Source of the DNA: Geobacillus sp. 46C-IIa
GTDB lineage: Bacteria > Bacillota > Bacilli > Bacillales > Anoxybacillaceae
DNA length: 64,000 nucleotides
Direction: 5' to 3'
Assembly (NCBI RefSeq): GCF_014679505.1
Contig: NZ_CP061474.1
Span: 2,920,001-2,984,000, forward strand
Shown piece by piece: positions 45,119 to 54,426 of the stretch. Below the pieces are notes generated by a model. That model had not been told where the DNA came from, did no database searches, and worked only from the letters and a program-made list of their open reading frames with translations. The position numbers and the translations under genes were made by a program. The first letter of the stretch is position 1; every line of letters begins with the position of its first letter.

Positions 45119-46582
45119 TTACGTCCCGCAAAACGTCCGGTACGGCCGGTCGGACGGCGGCGGAAGTTCCGCGTACTCCGCTTGTTCCGGCGAATACGCG
45201 TACGGGTCAGCCAGCGCTTTGAGGAAGCGCTCCATCACGCTGTAGTCGCCGTCATCGACCGCGGCAGCCAACGCCTCTTCAACCCGATGGTTGCGCGGAA
45301 TGACGGCCGGATTATGGCGGCGCATCCGTTCATACGCTTCTTCCCGCGAGACCGATTCTTGGCTGAGCCTCGTTTGCCAGCGCTCGTGCCACTCGCGAAA
45401 CTCGGAAGCGTCAAAGAGCGCCATTCCGGTGTACTCGCCTAACGTCAACGCCCGGAACGTGTTCGTATAATCAGCGCGGTACTCTTCCATCAGCCCCAAT
45501 AAATCCGCGATAAGCCCGCCATCCCCCTCTTGCGCTTCAGCCAAACCGAGTTTCGCTCTCATCCCGTCGAGCCAATAACGATGGTACAACGTTGGATATT
45601 GATCGAGCGCTTCCTGCGCCAACGCCACCGCCTTTTTTTCATCCTCATTCAACAACGGCAACAAGCTCTCCACCAATCGGGCTAAGTTCCACCCTCCGAT
45701 ATACGGCTGATTGCCGTACGCATACCGCCCTTCCGTATCGATGGAGCTGAACACCGTCTTCAAATCATACGTGTCCATAAACGCGCATGGCCCGTAATCG
45801 ATCGTTTCCCCGCTGATCGTCATATTATCGGTGTTCATCACCCCGTGGACGAAACCGACAAGCTGCCATTTGGCGATCAATGCCGCTTGCCGTGCGATGA
45901 CTTGTTCGAGCAAAAACAAATAGCGGTTCTCCGTCTCCTCACCCCCGGGAAAATGCCGCTCAAGCGCATAATCGGCCAACGCGCGCAGCTCTTCTTTCGT
46001 CCCCCATTGCGCCGCGTATTGGAACGTCCCGACACGCAAATGACTTGAGGCGACGCGGGTTAACACCGCCCCAGGCAGTTCGGTTTCCCGCCTAATCGTC
46101 TCTCCTGTTGTCACGACCGCCAAGCTGCGGGTCGTCGGAATGCCAAGGGCGTGCATCGCCTCGCTCACGATGTACTCCCGCAGCATCGGCCCGAGCGCCG
46201 CCCGCCCGTCGCCGCCGCGCGAATACGGCGTTCGTCCCGAGCCTTTCAGCTGGATATCCACCCGCTTGCCGCTTGGGGTGACATGCTCGCCGAGCAGCAC
46301 CGCCCGTCCGTCGCCAAGCATCGTGAAATAACCGAACTGATGCCCGGCATACGCCTGCGCCAGCGGCTCAGCCCCGTCCGGGATCCGATTTCCCGCCAGC
46401 ACCGCCACCCCTGCTTCGCTTCGCAATGCTTCCTCATTCAACCCAAGTTCTTCCGCAAGCGATCGATTGAACACCGCCAGTTTCGGCGCGCGCACCGGCG
46501 TGGGGGAAACGCGGCTGAAAAAGCGTTCCGGCAGCCTTGCATAACGGTTGTCAAACGTCCAACCCGCATCCAATTTGATCAT
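45119..46582 (-). CDS. selO: SelO/YdiU-family protein adenylyltransferase
   Basis: About 487 residues. SelO pseudokinases bind ATP inverted and AMPylate protein Ser/Thr/Tyr. Family segments are [87 protein letters not shown] and the active-site [26 protein letters not shown]. The frame is open for 190 more codons upstream, but that part is antisense to the coiled-coil gene. ATG 46582 abuts GGAG; the TTG at 46573 is better spaced and may be the real start. No selenocysteine is indicated. Confidence 0.9.
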   Translation of the reverse strand: MIKLDAGWTFDNRYARLPERFFSRVSPTPVRAPKLAVFNRSLAEELGLNEEALRSEAGVAVLAGNRIPDGAEPLAQAYAGHQFGYFTMLGDGRAVLLGEHVTPSGKRVDIQLKGSGRTPYSRGGDGRAALGPMLREYIVSEAMHALGIPTTRSLAVVTTGETIRRETELPGAVLTRVASSHLRVGTFQYAAQWGTKEELRALADYALERHFPGGEETENRYLFLLEQVIARQAALIAKWQLVGFVHGVMNTDNMTISGETIDYGPCAFMDTYDLKTVFSSIDTEGRYAYGNQPYIGGWNLARLVESLLPLLNEDEKKAVALAQEALDQYPTLYHRYWLDGMRAKLGLAEAQEGDGGLIADLLGLMEEYRADYTNTFRALTLGEYTGMALFDASEFREWHERWQTRLSQESVSREEAYERMRRHNPAVIPRNHRVEEALAAAVDDGDYSVMERFLKALADPYAYSPEQAEYAELPPPSDRPYRTFCGT

Positions 46583-46756
46583 CTCCTTTTTTGGCCGAGC
46601 TATGGTTTTATTGTATGGCAAAACCGGCGGCATAATAAATCGAAAACACGCGGTTCCCCCCAAAAATTCAACCACCCCTTTTCGACGAAACCCGCCATCT
46701 TTTCTCTTTCGCTCCTGTTCCGTTTCGCCTATAATGGCCATGAGGAGGTGAAACGA

Positions 46757-47158
46757 ATGGAAGAAAACACAATCATTCAAGCGGTGCTCCTCGCGCTCGA
46801 ACAACATTCCGACAAAATCAGCTCGAAAATGCAGGAAATGGAACAGCGACTGCACGATAAAATGCAAGCGATGGAACAACGACTGCGCGGTGAAATGCAT
46901 GAAATGGAGCAACGACTCCGCGGCGAAATGCACGAAATGGAGCAGCAACTCCGCAGCGAAATCCATGCTGTCGAAACCCGTCTTGAAGCCAAAATCGATT
47001 CCCTTCGTGAGGAAATGCAACAGATGAACAGACAACTGAACGAACGAAGCGATCGCCTCGAAGAAGAACTCGCAGACACGCAAACCTCGGTCGAAGTGTT
47101 GACCACGAAGGTGCTCCATCACGACCGAAAGCTTCGCCAATTGGCCAAACAAGCGTAG
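46757..47158 (+). CDS. Coiled-coil protein of 11-residue repeats
   Basis: 133 residues starting [20 protein letters not shown], after GAGGAGGTG. Residues about 24-90 are consecutive hendecads: [55 protein letters not shown] and [10 protein letters not shown]. The tail [30 protein letters not shown] continues the helix. The DNA shows matching 33-base tandem repeats. No signal or membrane segment is present. Similar bacterial proteins are annotated only as hypothetical. Confidence 0.78.
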   Translation: MEENTIIQAVLLALEQHSDKISSKMQEMEQRLHDKMQAMEQRLRGEMHEMEQRLRGEMHEMEQQLRSEIHAVETRLEAKIDSLREEMQQMNRQLNERSDRLEEELADTQTSVEVLTTKVLHHDRKLRQLAKQA

Positions 47159-47200
47159 CTCCTCTCGAAAGATTAGCCTTTTTGATCCACCGCAACGAAC

Positions 47201-47253
47201 AAAACCGCTCCTGTTTCATCCTCCTGTTCCCTTTGATGAAATGGAGCGGTTTT
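47201..47253. terminator. Bidirectional terminator between the coiled-coil gene and liaR
   Basis: AAAACCGCTCC-TTTCATC and GATGAAA-GGAGCGGTTTT form a long stem with one internal loop. Confidence 0.85.
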
Positions 47254-47302
47254 CGTCTGAACATGGCGATCTTTTTCCCATCGCGGCCAAATGATGCATT
47301 CC

Positions 47303-47941
47303 TCATTTCACCAGCCCGTGGCGAAACGCATAAATCACCGCTTGCGTCCGGTCTTGGACGCCGAGTTTGGCGAGGATGTTGCTCACATGCACTTTCACCG
47401 TTTTGAGCGAAATGAACAATTCATCGGCCATTTCTTGATTCGTCTTCCCTTGCGCCATCAGCAAAAGCACTTCCATCTCCCGGCTCGTGAGCTGTTCGTG
47501 CGGCAGCCGCTCTCGTTGTCTTCGCCGGTTTTGCATGACTTTTCCCGCCACTTCCGGCTCGAGCACCGATTGCCCGTGGAACGTAGCGCGAATGGCGTCG
47601 GCAATTTCGCTCGCTTTCGATGTTTTCAACAAATAGCTCGTCGCCCCTGCTTCAAGCGCAGCGAACACCTTTTCATCATCCAAAAAACTCGTCACGACAA
47701 TGATTTTTGCCTCCGGCCATGCATGGATGATTTCCTGTGTCGCCGCAATGCCGTCCATCGGTTCCATCACAAGATCCATTAAAATGACATCCGGCCGCAA
47801 CTCGAGGGCGAGCTCCACCCCTTTTTTCCCATCTTCCGCCTCACCGATCACCTCCATATCCGGTTGAGCGGATACATACGCCGACACGCCAAGCCGCACC
47901 ATTTCATGATCATCGACAAGCAGCACCTTAATCACGGTCAT
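47303..47941 (-). CDS. liaR: LiaR-type response regulator
   Basis: 212 residues, NarL family. The receiver has DD at 10-11, the phospho-accepting Asp in [11 protein letters not shown] (about residue 55) and Lys in [10 protein letters not shown]. The LuxR-type helix-turn-helix is [43 protein letters not shown]. It responds to cell-envelope stress through LiaS; LiaF normally keeps the system off. It overlaps liaS by 14 bases and is the last gene of the operon. Confidence 0.93.
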   Translation of the reverse strand: MTVIKVLLVDDHEMVRLGVSAYVSAQPDMEVIGEAEDGKKGVELALELRPDVILMDLVMEPMDGIAATQEIIHAWPEAKIIVVTSFLDDEKVFAALEAGATSYLLKTSKASEIADAIRATFHGQSVLEPEVAGKVMQNRRRQRERLPHEQLTSREMEVLLLMAQGKTNQEMADELFISLKTVKVHVSNILAKLGVQDRTQAVIYAFRHGLVK

Positions 47942-48962
47942 CCCCCCTGTGCAAAAGCGGCACTTTCACTTCCAACCTCGTTCCTTGACCTTTTAAACTC
48001 ACGATTTTCAACATCCCGCCGATTTCCGCCGCCCGCTCATACATGTGCTGCAACCCGTACGAGCCGCTTTTCGAACGTTCCACATCAAAACCAACACCAT
48101 CGTCCGTGACGCGCAAAATGGCAAACCCGTCCCGTTCGATGAGCAGCACTTCCAACGATTTCGCTTTCGCATGGCGCAACGTGTTAGACAGCGACTCCTG
48201 CAAAATGCGAAACAGATGATCTTCCACCCCTTTATCCAGCGGAACATCTTCGATTTTCCACTTCATCTCGAGCGGCACTTTGCCCGCCAATTCCGTGAGC
48301 AGTTCGTTCATCCCTTCTTGGAGCGATTTTCCTTTCAACTGCACCGGCCGCAAATGCAAAAGCAGCGCCCGCATTTCCAATTGCGACTGATGAATCATTT
48401 GTTCGACCATGGCCAATTGTTTGCGTTGCCGTTCATCATCCAGCGGCATCGTTTCGATGACGGCCGACATCATCATCGAAGCGGCGAACAATTGTTGGCT
48501 GACCGAATCGTGCAGCTCCCGCGCCAGCCGCGTGCGCTCTTCAGAAAGAATGCGTTCAACGAGCCGTTCTTCCTGTTCGGCCTTTTCCGCCGCCAATTTT
48601 TGCACGCGTTTCGTTTGCTCGAGCCATTGCGCTTGCAGTTTCTCGATTTGTTGCCAAACGTCTTGCAGTTCCGATGGCGGCTCGGTCCGGTAAAGCTCCC
48701 CGATTTCACCGCGTTCAATGTGTTCAAGAGCCTGCCTGAGAGCCTCGCACTGCCTGCGCCAAACGAAGTCCAACAGAAGCCCGCTCGCGATTCCAATCAG
48801 CAAACAGCCGGCTGTCACAAACAGCAAAAACGGGACCCCCATCACCGTTCTCTCCCACAGCTCCGCCCACGCCCCCAGCGGAAACGCGTACACAAAGGAA
48901 ACAAATAACAAACCAAAAACGGTCAGCGCTGATAAAACGGAAACGATCAACGGCCGGCTCAT
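47928..48962 (-). CDS. liaS: LiaS-type sensor histidine kinase
   Basis: 344 residues. Two membrane segments (about 9-30 and 43-65) enclose a very short outer loop, the intramembrane-sensing type. Then comes a HAMP/coiled segment, the HisKA_3 phospho-acceptor [18 protein letters not shown], and HATPase_c motifs [18 protein letters not shown] and [27 protein letters not shown]. It overlaps liaF by 4 bases (ATGA). Confidence 0.93.
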   Translation of the reverse strand: MSRPLIVSVLSALTVFGLLFVSFVYAFPLGAWAELWERTVMGVPFLLFVTAGCLLIGIASGLLLDFVWRRQCEALRQALEHIERGEIGELYRTEPPSELQDVWQQIEKLQAQWLEQTKRVQKLAAEKAEQEERLVERILSEERTRLARELHDSVSQQLFAASMMMSAVIETMPLDDERQRKQLAMVEQMIHQSQLEMRALLLHLRPVQLKGKSLQEGMNELLTELAGKVPLEMKWKIEDVPLDKGVEDHLFRILQESLSNTLRHAKAKSLEVLLIERDGFAILRVTDDGVGFDVERSKSGSYGLQHMYERAAEIGGMLKIVSLKGQGTRLEVKVPLLHRGDDRD

Positions 48963-49690
48963 AGCCGCTTCACCTCAAGATGGCCGATCATCATCGAGGT
49001 GACAATTTTCAGTTTCCGCTCGGCCGCTTGATACGAAGGAGTCTGATAAAGGAACGTTTGATTGAGCAAATGTTCTGTTGCATGCCCAAACACCGTCGCA
49101 CCGCCAACGACGGACGAATGGACGACTTTTGTCTCCACCTCGTACGGAACAAGCACGCGCACATGACCGATCAACCCGCGCACCATAATCACCGCTTCCC
49201 CTTTCGGCAAGACGGTGTTGCTGACATCGATCACCGTATCGCCAATACCGGTTTGAATATTCACATCATCCCATTCATACACATATTCGGGAGTCGCTTG
49301 CCGTCCAAACAGCACATTATGAAACAGCGGCTCTCGGCCAATGATTTCCTCTTTTCCACTAGTCGCTTCGGTGATGACTGGCCGAATAACGGTCGGCTGC
49401 TGCTTGGATTGAACGAACTTCCAAAGAACGTAAAATAAGCCAGCAACAATGATCAACCGGGCCGTCACCATCGTAAACATATGAAACACGAGACTAATGC
49501 CACCGAGCCAAAAGAGCACTTTCCCCCGTTTGCGCGGCCATGACTGTTTTCCGATATAAAGCAAAGCGACCGATAATCCGATGGAAAACAACCATCCGGG
49601 ATGGAAAAACGAAATTTCAATCGCAAAAAGCACTAGCGCGATCAAAACCGCCCAGCTGACATAATCCGTTTTCTTCCGTTGATCGAGCAT
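48959..49690 (-). CDS. liaF: LiaF-type negative regulator
   Basis: 243 residues from ATG 49690 (MLDQRKKTDYVSWAVLIALVLFAIEI), 8 bases after GGGGGG. Four hydrophobic segments fill residues 13-115. A soluble C-terminal domain (VNIQTGIGDTVIDVSNTVLPKGEAVIMVRGLIGHVRVLVPYEVE) matches the cell-wall-active antibiotics response domain. LiaF represses LiaRS signalling. It lies 170 bases after the PspA/LiaH gene, with a hairpin in the gap. Confidence 0.92.
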   Translation of the reverse strand: MLDQRKKTDYVSWAVLIALVLFAIEISFFHPGWLFSIGLSVALLYIGKQSWPRKRGKVLFWLGGISLVFHMFTMVTARLIIVAGLFYVLWKFVQSKQQPTVIRPVITEATSGKEEIIGREPLFHNVLFGRQATPEYVYEWDDVNIQTGIGDTVIDVSNTVLPKGEAVIMVRGLIGHVRVLVPYEVETKVVHSSVVGGATVFGHATEHLLNQTFLYQTPSYQAAERKLKIVTSMMIGHLEVKRL

Positions 49691-49818
49691 GTGGGGAGCC
49701 CCCCTGTTGTTCAAAATGAAAAAAGATTGTCTCAAAAGATCATTTTCGTTTTCCTCTTCCTCTCAACAAGGCACAATATATCGTTTTGTTGAGCGTGTTT
49801 CGCATACACGGGTATGAA

Positions 49819-49852
49819 AGAAGGTGCCCCGTTATTTGTTGGGACACCTTCT
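49819..49852 (-). terminator. Hairpin between the PspA/LiaH gene and liaF
   Basis: AGAAGGTG-CCC and GGG-CACCTTCT form an 11-bp stem with one mismatch. The T-tract is weak, so it probably reduces rather than blocks readthrough, or protects the upstream message, as the strong IH versus weak FSR expression in B. subtilis would require. Confidence 0.5.
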
Positions 49853-49863
49853 AGCATATCCGG

Positions 49864-50490
49864 TTAGTTTCCTTCGTGCAACTGCTTTTCCAATTGGGCA
49901 ATGCGGGCGTCAATCGTGCTCCGATAATCATCGGACTGGACTTGCTGCTCCAGGCGGTCAAGGTAGGCTTCCGCATCGGCGAACGCCGCCAGCGCCGGGC
50001 CGGCATCCCCGTTGATCACCCGATGGATTCGGTAGTGCGCCCGCACCGCGTTTTCCCTTCCCATCAACTCCATGCGCCGCATCTGCATGTCTTTCAGCTT
50101 ATGCTTCATGTCCTCATATTTTGCTTCCAACTCAAACAGCTCGCGGCTCGCTTGCTCGAGCAGCTGTTTCAGGCGGCCCGCCCGTTCCGCATAGTGCGCT
50201 TGTTCGCGCCGGGCAAATTCGGCCAGCTCTACTTCCCCGGCCTGCGCCGCCACCTCCGCCTGCTTGCTTCGTTTTTCCGCCATCTGTTCTGCCTCGCGAT
50301 GTTCACGGGCAAACTGCTCTTTCAGCACATACTGGCGCTCAAGCAGCTGCCGCACCCGCTCGACTTCTTGTTCACATTGGCGCAAATAGTGATTGAGCAG
50401 CGCAATGGGGTTTTTCTTTTCTTTTTCGTCAAGCCATTCATGAAGATCGGCTTCAATGATCGTTTTCAAGCGAGAGAATACACTCACCAT
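49864..50490 (-). CDS. liaH: PspA/LiaH-family membrane-stress protein
   Basis: 208 residues, almost entirely helical (LLERQYVLKEQFAREHREAEQMAEKRSKQAEVAA through ELFELEAKYEDMKHKLKDMQMRRMELMGREN). PspA-family proteins form ring or rod oligomers on the inner face of damaged membranes. The N-terminus MVSVFSRLKTIIEADLHEWLDEKE is the usual amphipathic helix. In the lia context, LiaH is the natural name. It follows a small membrane-protein gene by 27 bases. Confidence 0.9.
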   Translation of the reverse strand: MVSVFSRLKTIIEADLHEWLDEKEKKNPIALLNHYLRQCEQEVERVRQLLERQYVLKEQFAREHREAEQMAEKRSKQAEVAAQAGEVELAEFARREQAHYAERAGRLKQLLEQASRELFELEAKYEDMKHKLKDMQMRRMELMGRENAVRAHYRIHRVINGDAGPALAAFADAEAYLDRLEQQVQSDDYRSTIDARIAQLEKQLHEGN

Positions 50491-50517
50491 CGATTCGCTC
50501 CTTTTCCATAAATTTTA

Positions 50518-50874
50518 TTAATAATGCTTCTGCAGCTCCGCCCATTGTTTTTCAAAGTTGACAAACGGGTCGCCTACTTCTGGAACGGCGCGCTCATCTT
50601 TCACTCCGTTCCATTTTTTATATACGACATACAACACATATGCTGCGACAAGCGCGATGAGCGCCGGCACATTCGAGGCGCTGGCCACCAACGCCGCACA
50701 GCCAATGAGCGCCCACACCACTTTCCCAACTGTCGATGGGGCTTTCAAACATTTCTTGAACGCATAGTACAGCACCGCCAGCGTGATTGCCAGCCCGACA
50801 AGCGGCCCGAGATGAAACAGCAACACAAGCAACGCCACCCCGCCGGCAACGAACAGTCCAATCTTTTTTGCCAT
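50518..50874 (-). CDS. Small membrane protein, first gene of the lia operon (lmo0954-like)
   Basis: 118 residues with four hydrophobic segments in two pairs (about residues 5-40 and 54-86). A short polar tail (NGVKDERAVPEVGDPFVNFEKQWAELQKHY) follows. It resembles the lmo0954 family and occupies the place of liaI, which recruits LiaH to the membrane in B. subtilis. Whether it plays that role is inference. AGGAGG is present upstream. Confidence 0.8.
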   Translation of the reverse strand: MAKKIGLFVAGGVALLVLLFHLGPLVGLAITLAVLYYAFKKCLKAPSTVGKVVWALIGCAALVASASNVPALIALVAAYVLYVVYKKWNGVKDERAVPEVGDPFVNFEKQWAELQKHY

Positions 50875-50945
50875 CCTTTCGCCTCCTTTCGTCTTTCATC
50901 ATATCGCAGACAACCTGCTTCTCTTCATGTTCCAAAGATATATTT

Positions 50946-50965
50946 TGACTACGACTCGAGGCGTA
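50946..50965. promoter_or_regulatory. Possible LiaR operator
   Basis: GACTACGACTCGAGGCGTAT contains TACGACTC, similar to the core that I recall from the B. subtilis liaI promoter, about 70 bases upstream of the first gene. This is a weak visual match. Confidence 0.3.
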
Positions 50966-51166
50966 TTTTTCGTTTGGTAAGGTTGTAAAAACATTCATGA
51001 GCAAGCCTTGCCCCACCCCGACACGAAAATGATGGATCAAGGCGGCGCATGTTCACAGAAAGATCCATGGGCAACGTTTTGCCCTCCACCCGGGCATGAA
51101 AATCACCACTCACCTAGGGATGCGTTTTTTACTTGAATGAAACGGTTTGAAAGCAATCCCTTTATC

Positions 51167-51219
51167 AAAAAAGAGCGGCTGTGCTGCTTGGCTTCACCGC
51201 CAAGCTTCACTCACCGCTC
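51167..51219 (-). terminator. Terminator of rlmCD
   Basis: On the minus strand, GAGCGG and CCGCTC enclose an inner AGCTTGGC/GCCAAGC hairpin and are followed by TTTTTT. Confidence 0.8.
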
Positions 51220-51299
51220 CTGCGAAAAGGTTTGCTATAGGGAATTTTACTTTGGTATTGGCAAACGTTTATTGTACGTAGAAAAGATCCAGTTTGTGT

Positions 51300-52688
51300 C
51301 TACCCTTTCAACGTGGTTTTTGCCACCGCTTCCACATGCGCCGTGTGCGGAAACATGTCAACCGGTTGGATGTAGTCGACGTGATACGCCACGGCCAAAG
51401 TGTCGAGGTCGCGGGCGAGGCTCGATGGGTTGCACGAGACGTAAACGACCTTCTGCGGGCGGACGCGGAGAATCGTTTCAAGCAGCGCCCGGTCGCAGCC
51501 GATGCGGGGCGGGTCGACGATGATGACGTCCGGCTTCCAGCCTTCGTTCACCCATTTGGGCAGCCAATATTCCGCTTTGCCGATGACATAATGCGCGTTC
51601 GTGAACCCATGTTTTTTGGCGTTTTTCTTTGCGTCTTCGATCGCTTCTGGAATCGTATCCATGCCGCGCACTTCTTTGGCGTCGCGGGCAAGCCACAACC
51701 CGATCGTGCCGACGCCGCAATAGGCGTCCACGATCCTCTCTGTTCCGGTGAGAGCGGCCGCTTTTTTCACTTCATCGTACAATTTCACCGTTTGGATCGG
51801 ATTGAGCTGAAAAAAAGCGCGCGCGGAGAGCTCAAATGACAAATCGCCGAGCGTCTCTTGAATGTATTCGTCGCCGGCGAGCACTTCCGTCTCGTCGCCG
51901 AAAATGAGCGATGTTTTTTCGCCGTTGATGTTTTGCACGATCGATTTCACTTCGGGGAGACGGCGGCGAATTTCGTCAATCAGCAGCTCTTGGCGTGGAA
52001 TGTTTTTCGTCGCCGTGACAAGAACGATCTGGATGTCGCCCGTATGAAAGCCGACGCGGGCGACGATCGTCCGCACGACGCCGGTTCTTGTCCGTTCGTT
52101 GTAAATCGGGATGCGCAAGTCTTGCAAAATCGTTTTGATGATGTTCGTCACGCGCGTCGTTTGCGGGTGTTGGACGCGGCATTCCGACAAGTCGATGAGC
52201 CGATGGGAGTTGAGGCCGTACAGCCCGGCGAGCACCTTCCCTTCTTTCGTCCCAACTTGAAACTGGCTTTTGTTTCGGTAATGCCACGGGTCATCCATGC
52301 CGATCGTCGGGCGGATGTCAAGTTTGTCGACATCGAGGCGGCGGGCGTGGCGGCGCAGCGCCTGAATGACAATGTCGCGCTTCGCCTCAAGCTGCGCTTC
52401 GTACGCCAAGTGCTGCAGCTGGCAGCCGCCGCACTGGTCATAGAGCGGGCATGGCGGCTTGATGCGGTTTGGCGAGCGCTTGCGGATGCGCTTGATTTTC
52501 GCCTCAGCGTAGGTTGGATGGATGTCCGTCGCCTCGACGATCACTTCCTCACCCGGCAAGGCGCCGGGGACAAAGACGACTTGTTTTTGGAAATAGCCGA
52601 CCCCTTCGCCGTTAATGCCGATCCGCTGAATGGCCAGGGGGAATTGGTCGCCTTTTTTGATTTTGATGTTCATTTGTCGATTTGCCAT
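51300..52688 (-). CDS. rlmCD: 23S rRNA (uracil-5-)-methyltransferase, RlmCD/RumA type
   Basis: 462 residues. A TRAM RNA-binding domain covers residues 1-65. An iron-sulfur motif follows ([14 protein letters not shown], with C-x5-C-x2-C), then a class I SAM methyltransferase domain with [30 protein letters not shown] and the nucleophile Cys in [16 protein letters not shown]. subtilis YefA/RlmCD modifies U747 and U1939; which site this one uses cannot be read. ATG 52688 follows GAGGG. It lies 11 bases after the disrupted glycosylase gene. Confidence 0.91.
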   Translation of the reverse strand: MANRQMNIKIKKGDQFPLAIQRIGINGEGVGYFQKQVVFVPGALPGEEVIVEATDIHPTYAEAKIKRIRKRSPNRIKPPCPLYDQCGGCQLQHLAYEAQLEAKRDIVIQALRRHARRLDVDKLDIRPTIGMDDPWHYRNKSQFQVGTKEGKVLAGLYGLNSHRLIDLSECRVQHPQTTRVTNIIKTILQDLRIPIYNERTRTGVVRTIVARVGFHTGDIQIVLVTATKNIPRQELLIDEIRRRLPEVKSIVQNINGEKTSLIFGDETEVLAGDEYIQETLGDLSFELSARAFFQLNPIQTVKLYDEVKKAAALTGTERIVDAYCGVGTIGLWLARDAKEVRGMDTIPEAIEDAKKNAKKHGFTNAHYVIGKAEYWLPKWVNEGWKPDVIIVDPPRIGCDRALLETILRVRPQKVVYVSCNPSSLARDLDTLAVAYHVDYIQPVDMFPHTAHVEAVAKTTLKG

Positions 52689-52699
52689 ATCGGTCCCTC

Positions 52700-53092
52700 T
52701 CATTCAATGCTTCTCCACAAATAAAGAGCCGCGTAGCTCGCATACGGCTTCCATCGTTCGCCGAGCTCCGCCAGCTCGCTGGCGGTCGGCCGCTTCGGAA
52801 GACCGAACCATTTTTCGACTGCCCGCTGCAAACCAATATCCGCCGGCGGAAAGACGTTCGGGCGGCCGAGCCCGAACAGGAGGAAATTTTGCACGGTCCA
52901 CGGCCCGATGCCGCGGATGACCGTCAGCCGTTCCATTACTTCGCCGTCCTCCATCTGCCTGAGTTCCTCAAGCCGCAGCTTCCCCTCGGCAATGAGGCGC
53001 GACACATCGACGATATATTCCGCTTTCCGTCCGCTTAGCTGCACGGCGCGCAAATCCTCGTACGAGCGGGCGGCGATCTCTTCTGGGCGCGG
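52700..53092 (-). pseudogene. yfjP: DNA-3-methyladenine glycosylase, C-terminal part (split by an insertion sequence)
   Basis: The last 130 codons of an AlkA/YfjP-type glycosylase. They carry the helix-hairpin-helix-GPD motif: LTVIRGIGPWTVQNFLLFGLGRPNVFPPADIGL, with the catalytic aspartate in PPADIG. Without the N-terminal half it cannot fold normally. Joining it to 54909-54427 gives one frame (see the N-terminal entry). The neighbours rlmCD and pdaA match B. subtilis yfjO and yfjS, supporting the yfjP label. Confidence 0.9.
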
Positions 53093-53253
53093 TTGACACT
53101 CCACACGGCTAAAGCCGTGGGATTCTTGGGTCGCTCACGTCCTCATCCATTTCTGGTTCGGACAACGCCCAAGTTCAGGGGTGTGCCATCACCCCGTCCC
53201 ATCGGGTTAGGATGTACCCCGATGGGCGGCGCACCTGTGACCAGTGCGCTAGG
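53093..53253 (-). ncRNA. Predicted guide-RNA scaffold (omegaRNA) at the right end
   Basis: The 160 bases between the tnpB stop and the right boundary contain several hairpins: CCCATCGGGGT with ACCCCGATGGG type arms (about 53196-53228), and CACGGCT/AGCCGTG near the boundary. In characterised TnpB systems the 3' end of tnpB and the right end form this scaffold, and the adjoining host DNA supplies the guide. Here the guide would begin CCGCGCCCAGAAGAGATC, which is glycosylase sequence. Confidence 0.55.
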
Positions 53254-54309
53254 TTAGGCGGCGAAGCCCGAAATCGCTTTGGCGATGTTGATCGCGCCAT
53301 TCAAGTCAGCGTGGAGAGTGTATCCGCACTTTTGGCATCGGAAGCGGATGCCGTTTCGGTTCGCTTTCTCTCGATGTCCACATCGGCATGTTTGGCTTGT
53401 ATAGGTCGGCTTCACCCACTCGACCCGAATCCCTGCCATCTCCGCTTTATAGGCAATCATCGTTTGCAGTTGATGAAACGACCAGGAATGAAGACTTCGT
53501 CCCGCTTCTTTGGCCGATGCTGCCCGCTTTCGAATCCCTGTCAACTCTTCCATCCGAATCACGCCAACACCGTTGGCGAGGGCAAAACGGACGATTTGAC
53601 GGCTGATTTTATGGTTTCGATCCTTCATCCAACGGGACTCTTTACGGCCGATTTTGCGAATCATATGGAGCTTCTTGGCTTTGCCCAACGTTCGCCGCAA
53701 AGCCGCATATCGTCGGCGTACAAAGGCGCATTGGCTGCCCTTGAAAAACAACGATTTCGTTCCCACGCTGGCCACGGCGATATAGCGAAGCCCAAGGTCA
53801 ACCCCCATCACCTTTGTTTCGTGTCGCGGCTTCACTTCAAAGGTGATCGCGATCGCCAAATACCATTTCTTTCTCTTTTTGTAGAGCTTGGCGGCCCCTT
53901 GTTTGGCGGTTCCATTGATCAGCCGATTCAGCCATGCTTCTTGATAGGGGCGCGTGACGACCGGCACGCCGATTCGCTTCTCCAGTGCGGGAAAGGAAAC
54001 CGTGTAGAACGCTCCTTTCTTTTCCACCTTCACGTTTTGATTGTTAAAGCAACACCATAATGTTCGAAACTTCTTTGCCTTTTGTTTTTTCTTTTGGGAC
54101 TTTACTTCTCGAATCGTCTGATTCACGACGGCAGAAGGAAACCGCTGCGACGAGAACTCTTTAAAAATTTTGCTCGTCGCTTGATTCAGCTTAGGATGAT
54201 CCAACAGCCAATTCGCAAACGCTGTATTCACTTCTGTCATCCGTTCGTACATGTCTTGTTTGACGTTCGTTGGGTTGTGCAGCTCCAGCCTTAGTGTGAT
54301 CGTGGGCAT
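53254..54309 (-). CDS. tnpB: TnpB RNA-guided nuclease (IS605 OrfB)
   Basis: 351 residues. The RuvC-like catalytic residues are Asp171 (GVDLGLR), Glu254/255 (RMEELTG) and Asp335 (HADLNGAINIAK). The zinc finger is C308-x-C310 and C325-x2-C328 in TCRCGHREKANRNGIRFRCQKCG. All key residues are present, so it is probably active. TnpB proteins cut DNA next to a target motif under guidance from an RNA made from the element's right end. GGAGGTG lies upstream of the ATG. Confidence 0.93.
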   Translation of the reverse strand: MPTITLRLELHNPTNVKQDMYERMTEVNTAFANWLLDHPKLNQATSKIFKEFSSQRFPSAVVNQTIREVKSQKKKQKAKKFRTLWCCFNNQNVKVEKKGAFYTVSFPALEKRIGVPVVTRPYQEAWLNRLINGTAKQGAAKLYKKRKKWYLAIAITFEVKPRHETKVMGVDLGLRYIAVASVGTKSLFFKGSQCAFVRRRYAALRRTLGKAKKLHMIRKIGRKESRWMKDRNHKISRQIVRFALANGVGVIRMEELTGIRKRAASAKEAGRSLHSWSFHQLQTMIAYKAEMAGIRVEWVKPTYTSQTCRCGHREKANRNGIRFRCQKCGYTLHADLNGAINIAKAISGFAA

Positions 54310-54426
54310 GGATTCACCTCCTTGTGGTGATTACAGGATACCGTTTTTTCAGAATCATTCAATATTCAGAAAACGGCTCGCTTTCATCCCACCCCTAAAG
54401 GAGTGGGCTTTCTCGCTCGCGGATCT

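Larger units (their letters stand above)
53093..54426 (-). mobile_element. Complete tnpB-only IS200/IS605-type insertion element
   Basis: 1334 bases. Left end (minus strand, from 54426): AGATCCGCGAGCGAGAAAGC, directly after a TTTAC target. Right end: a CCACGGCTTTAGCCGTG-type hairpin (about 53100-53118) and terminal GTCAA at 53093. No target-site duplication and no terminal inverted repeats exist, as expected for this group. It carries tnpB but no tnpA, so it needs a TnpA from elsewhere. The boundaries are fixed by requiring the glycosylase frame to close. Confidence 0.85.

Noticed and set aside
46583-47152. 190-codon in-frame extension of selO upstream of its start
   Set aside because: It is antisense to the coiled-coil gene at 46757-47158 and mirrors its 33-base repeats (HFMHF-type runs). 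The SelO family starts at the [17 protein letters not shown] region, and ribosome-site sequence lies there.
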